A stretch of DNA of 64,000 nucleotides from Odontocerum albicorne (Eukaryota > Arthropoda > Insecta > Trichoptera > Odontoceridae), in contig OX463849.1 in NCBI GenBank assembly GCA_949825065.1, positions 36,165,199-36,229,198 on the forward strand, given 5' to 3'. The position numbers were made by a program, and so were the translations under genes. The notes under the pieces are model-generated. The model had not been told where the DNA came from, made no database searches, and was given only the letters and a program-made list of their open reading frames with translations. Position 1 is the stretch's first letter, and each line of letters opens with the position of its first letter. This document shows, piece after piece, positions 62,592 through 64,000 of the stretch.

Positions 62592-63400
62592 TCAGCTGTC
62601 TTCCTTGGCTGTTTGCATCTCCATCAGTCGCTCTTCATTTCCAAATTACGTTAACAACTTATCTCACCATTTCATACCTCTGCAACTGCCTTCCATTATT
62701 CTACTGTTCCAATTATTTAGTAACCGCATTGCACTAAATTCGTCACTGATCTGTAGTTTCACATTACATACCAAATATCATCTTTCAGATCAGTTTTATT
62801 TCATTGACAAATAACAGTCAGCTGTCTTCTTTGGTTGTTAGCAATTCTGCCAGTCACTCTCCTTTTCCAAATTACCTTAATAATATATCTTATGGCACTA
62901 TTTCATACGAGTACCTCTGCAACTGTCTTCCACTAATCTGCTGTTGTAATTATTTAGTAGCGGCATTACATTCAATTCGTCATTGATCTGCAGCTTCATA
63001 TTGCATTTCAAATGACATCTTTCAGTTCATTTTCATTTCATTGACAACGAACATTTAGCTGTCTTCTTTGGCTGTTTGCGATTCCATAAGTTGCTCTTTA
63101 TTTCCAAATAACGTTAACACACATATCTTATTGCACTATTTCATACCTCTGTAACTGTCTTCCACTATTCTGCTGTTCCAATGATTTGATAACAGCCTCG
63201 CATTCAATTCGTCACTGATTTGTAATTTCACATTACATATCAAATAACATATTTTAGTTCAGTTTAATTTCATTGAAATGAAACGAACGGTTATCTGTAT
63301 TTTTTGGTTGCTTATGATTCCATTGACTTTTTATTATCTTTTAGCACAATTTCATTCGTACACAAGTCTTTGTTCTTTCCTCTTCCTAGATCTTTTTTTT
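62592..63400. repeat. degenerate tandem repeat, about 226-237 bp units
   Basis: In the intron after the second exon. 'agctgtcttctttggctgtt'-like starts occur at 62593, 62819, 63056 and 63291. Each is followed by 'ttccaaattacgttaac', 'atttcatacctctgcaactg', 'attcgtcactgatctg' and 'tttcagttcagttttatttc'. About 3.5 copies, 80-90 percent alike by eye. Confidence 0.85.
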
Positions 63401-64000
63401 AGTTATTTTCACTATTCAACCATTTTCCGTAGCTGCTTTTGAATTTTATTTTATTAATATTTACTATTTAATTATATTCTTTATTACATATAAGAATTCT
63501 TAAGCTACGTTTCTCATTTTAGTTATTTGATTACAACTTTACTTCATTAAAACCACTTTCGTATTTCTGAATTGAATCATCTTTTAGTTTTTTTCTTTTT
63601 CGAACATTAGTTATCTGTTTTAAATAATTTCGTTGTTCCTCAGTAATTTGATTTCTTATTGGTAATTTAAAAAAACACTTCTCTTTCGACGTAGTTATTT
63701 ATTTGAATTTTTTAATGTTTAATATTTCTATCAAGTTTCTATGAATTCGAATGGTCGATCATTTGCAGTTTTATACTCAATATTTATATTAAATTTCTTA
63801 GCTTTTCTCGGCAATCTCACACTATTTTCGTTAACCTTTTATAATGAGGTTTTTTATAATTTTTAAATAAAATTAAGAAAAATATTATCAATTGATTTAG
63901 TTTCTTAGTGATAGCGGAAACGTGGGAATAATTAAATAATTACCCCAATTTCTATTTACTTTCTCTGTGAATTATTTTCGTACCTTCGCATATGAATAAA
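63401..64000. other. probable intron sequence, no exon seen
   Basis: T-rich on the plus strand, consistent with an intron of the plus-strand gene. No exon-like composition change. Confidence 0.4.

Noticed and set aside
62415..62654. Extended frame past 62578 as coding
   Set aside because: Composition changes at the donor GT, and the downstream sequence is the first unit of a tandem repeat, so I end the exon at 62578.

Overview
The window is AT-rich insect-type nuclear DNA. It carries no bacterial or organellar gene organisation, tRNA-derived SINEs, many non-LTR (LINE) fragments, mariner, hAT and Penelope-like elements, satellites, and one spliced host gene near the right end. Some repeats, namely the LINE ending in a run of ATGT and the Jockey-like 3' tail shared with a SINE, recall repeats I associate with moths, butterflies and caddisflies. 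That placement is an impression from memory, not a measurement.

Layout. 0.1-8.5 kb holds LINE and SINE debris, a 68-bp triplication and a Penelope-like GIY-YIG fragment with a hammerhead-like 3' motif. 9-11.4 kb is a complete 2,408-bp hAT transposon with 11-bp terminal inverted repeats, an 8-bp target duplication and a transposase frame broken by one in-frame TAA. 12-15 kb holds more LINE fragments, a second rearranged Penelope copy and a hAT terminus. 15.7-17.2 kb is a LINE inserted into another LINE, each with its own target-site duplication. 17.8-18.8 kb is a SINE inside a SINE. 20-33 kb is mostly SINE copies, two short inverted-repeat elements (TTAA-flanked and TA-flanked), LINE 3' ends and a 38-bp minisatellite. 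33.6-36.5 kb holds an RTE-like reverse-transcriptase relic and a mariner N-terminal relic. 38.4-39.4 and 43.3-44.2 kb are two sister mariner copies, each with a different internal deletion. 44.8-52.6 kb is LINE debris plus a CpG-rich element. 53.1-54.8 kb is a 59-bp satellite whose organisation switches from 118-bp dimers to a 287-bp five-monomer unit. 55-59.7 kb holds SINEs, a long reverse-strand LINE relic and a 5'-truncated mariner with an intact catalytic triad.

The only convincing host gene starts at 59998 on the plus strand. Two coding exons are visible (59998-60117 and 62412-62578), encoding a predicted secreted protein I do not recognise. Later exons lie beyond the window or are not identifiable. 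Its first visible intron contains an almost perfect hairpin with 40-bp arms, a 14-copy 83-bp minisatellite and a hAT-type terminus. The following intron is largely a degenerate tandem repeat of about 230 bp.

Family names used below (L1 to L10, SINE1 to SINE4, T1 to T4) are local labels for this window. Family boundaries and orientations come from reading and aligning copies by eye, so ends of degraded copies are approximate.
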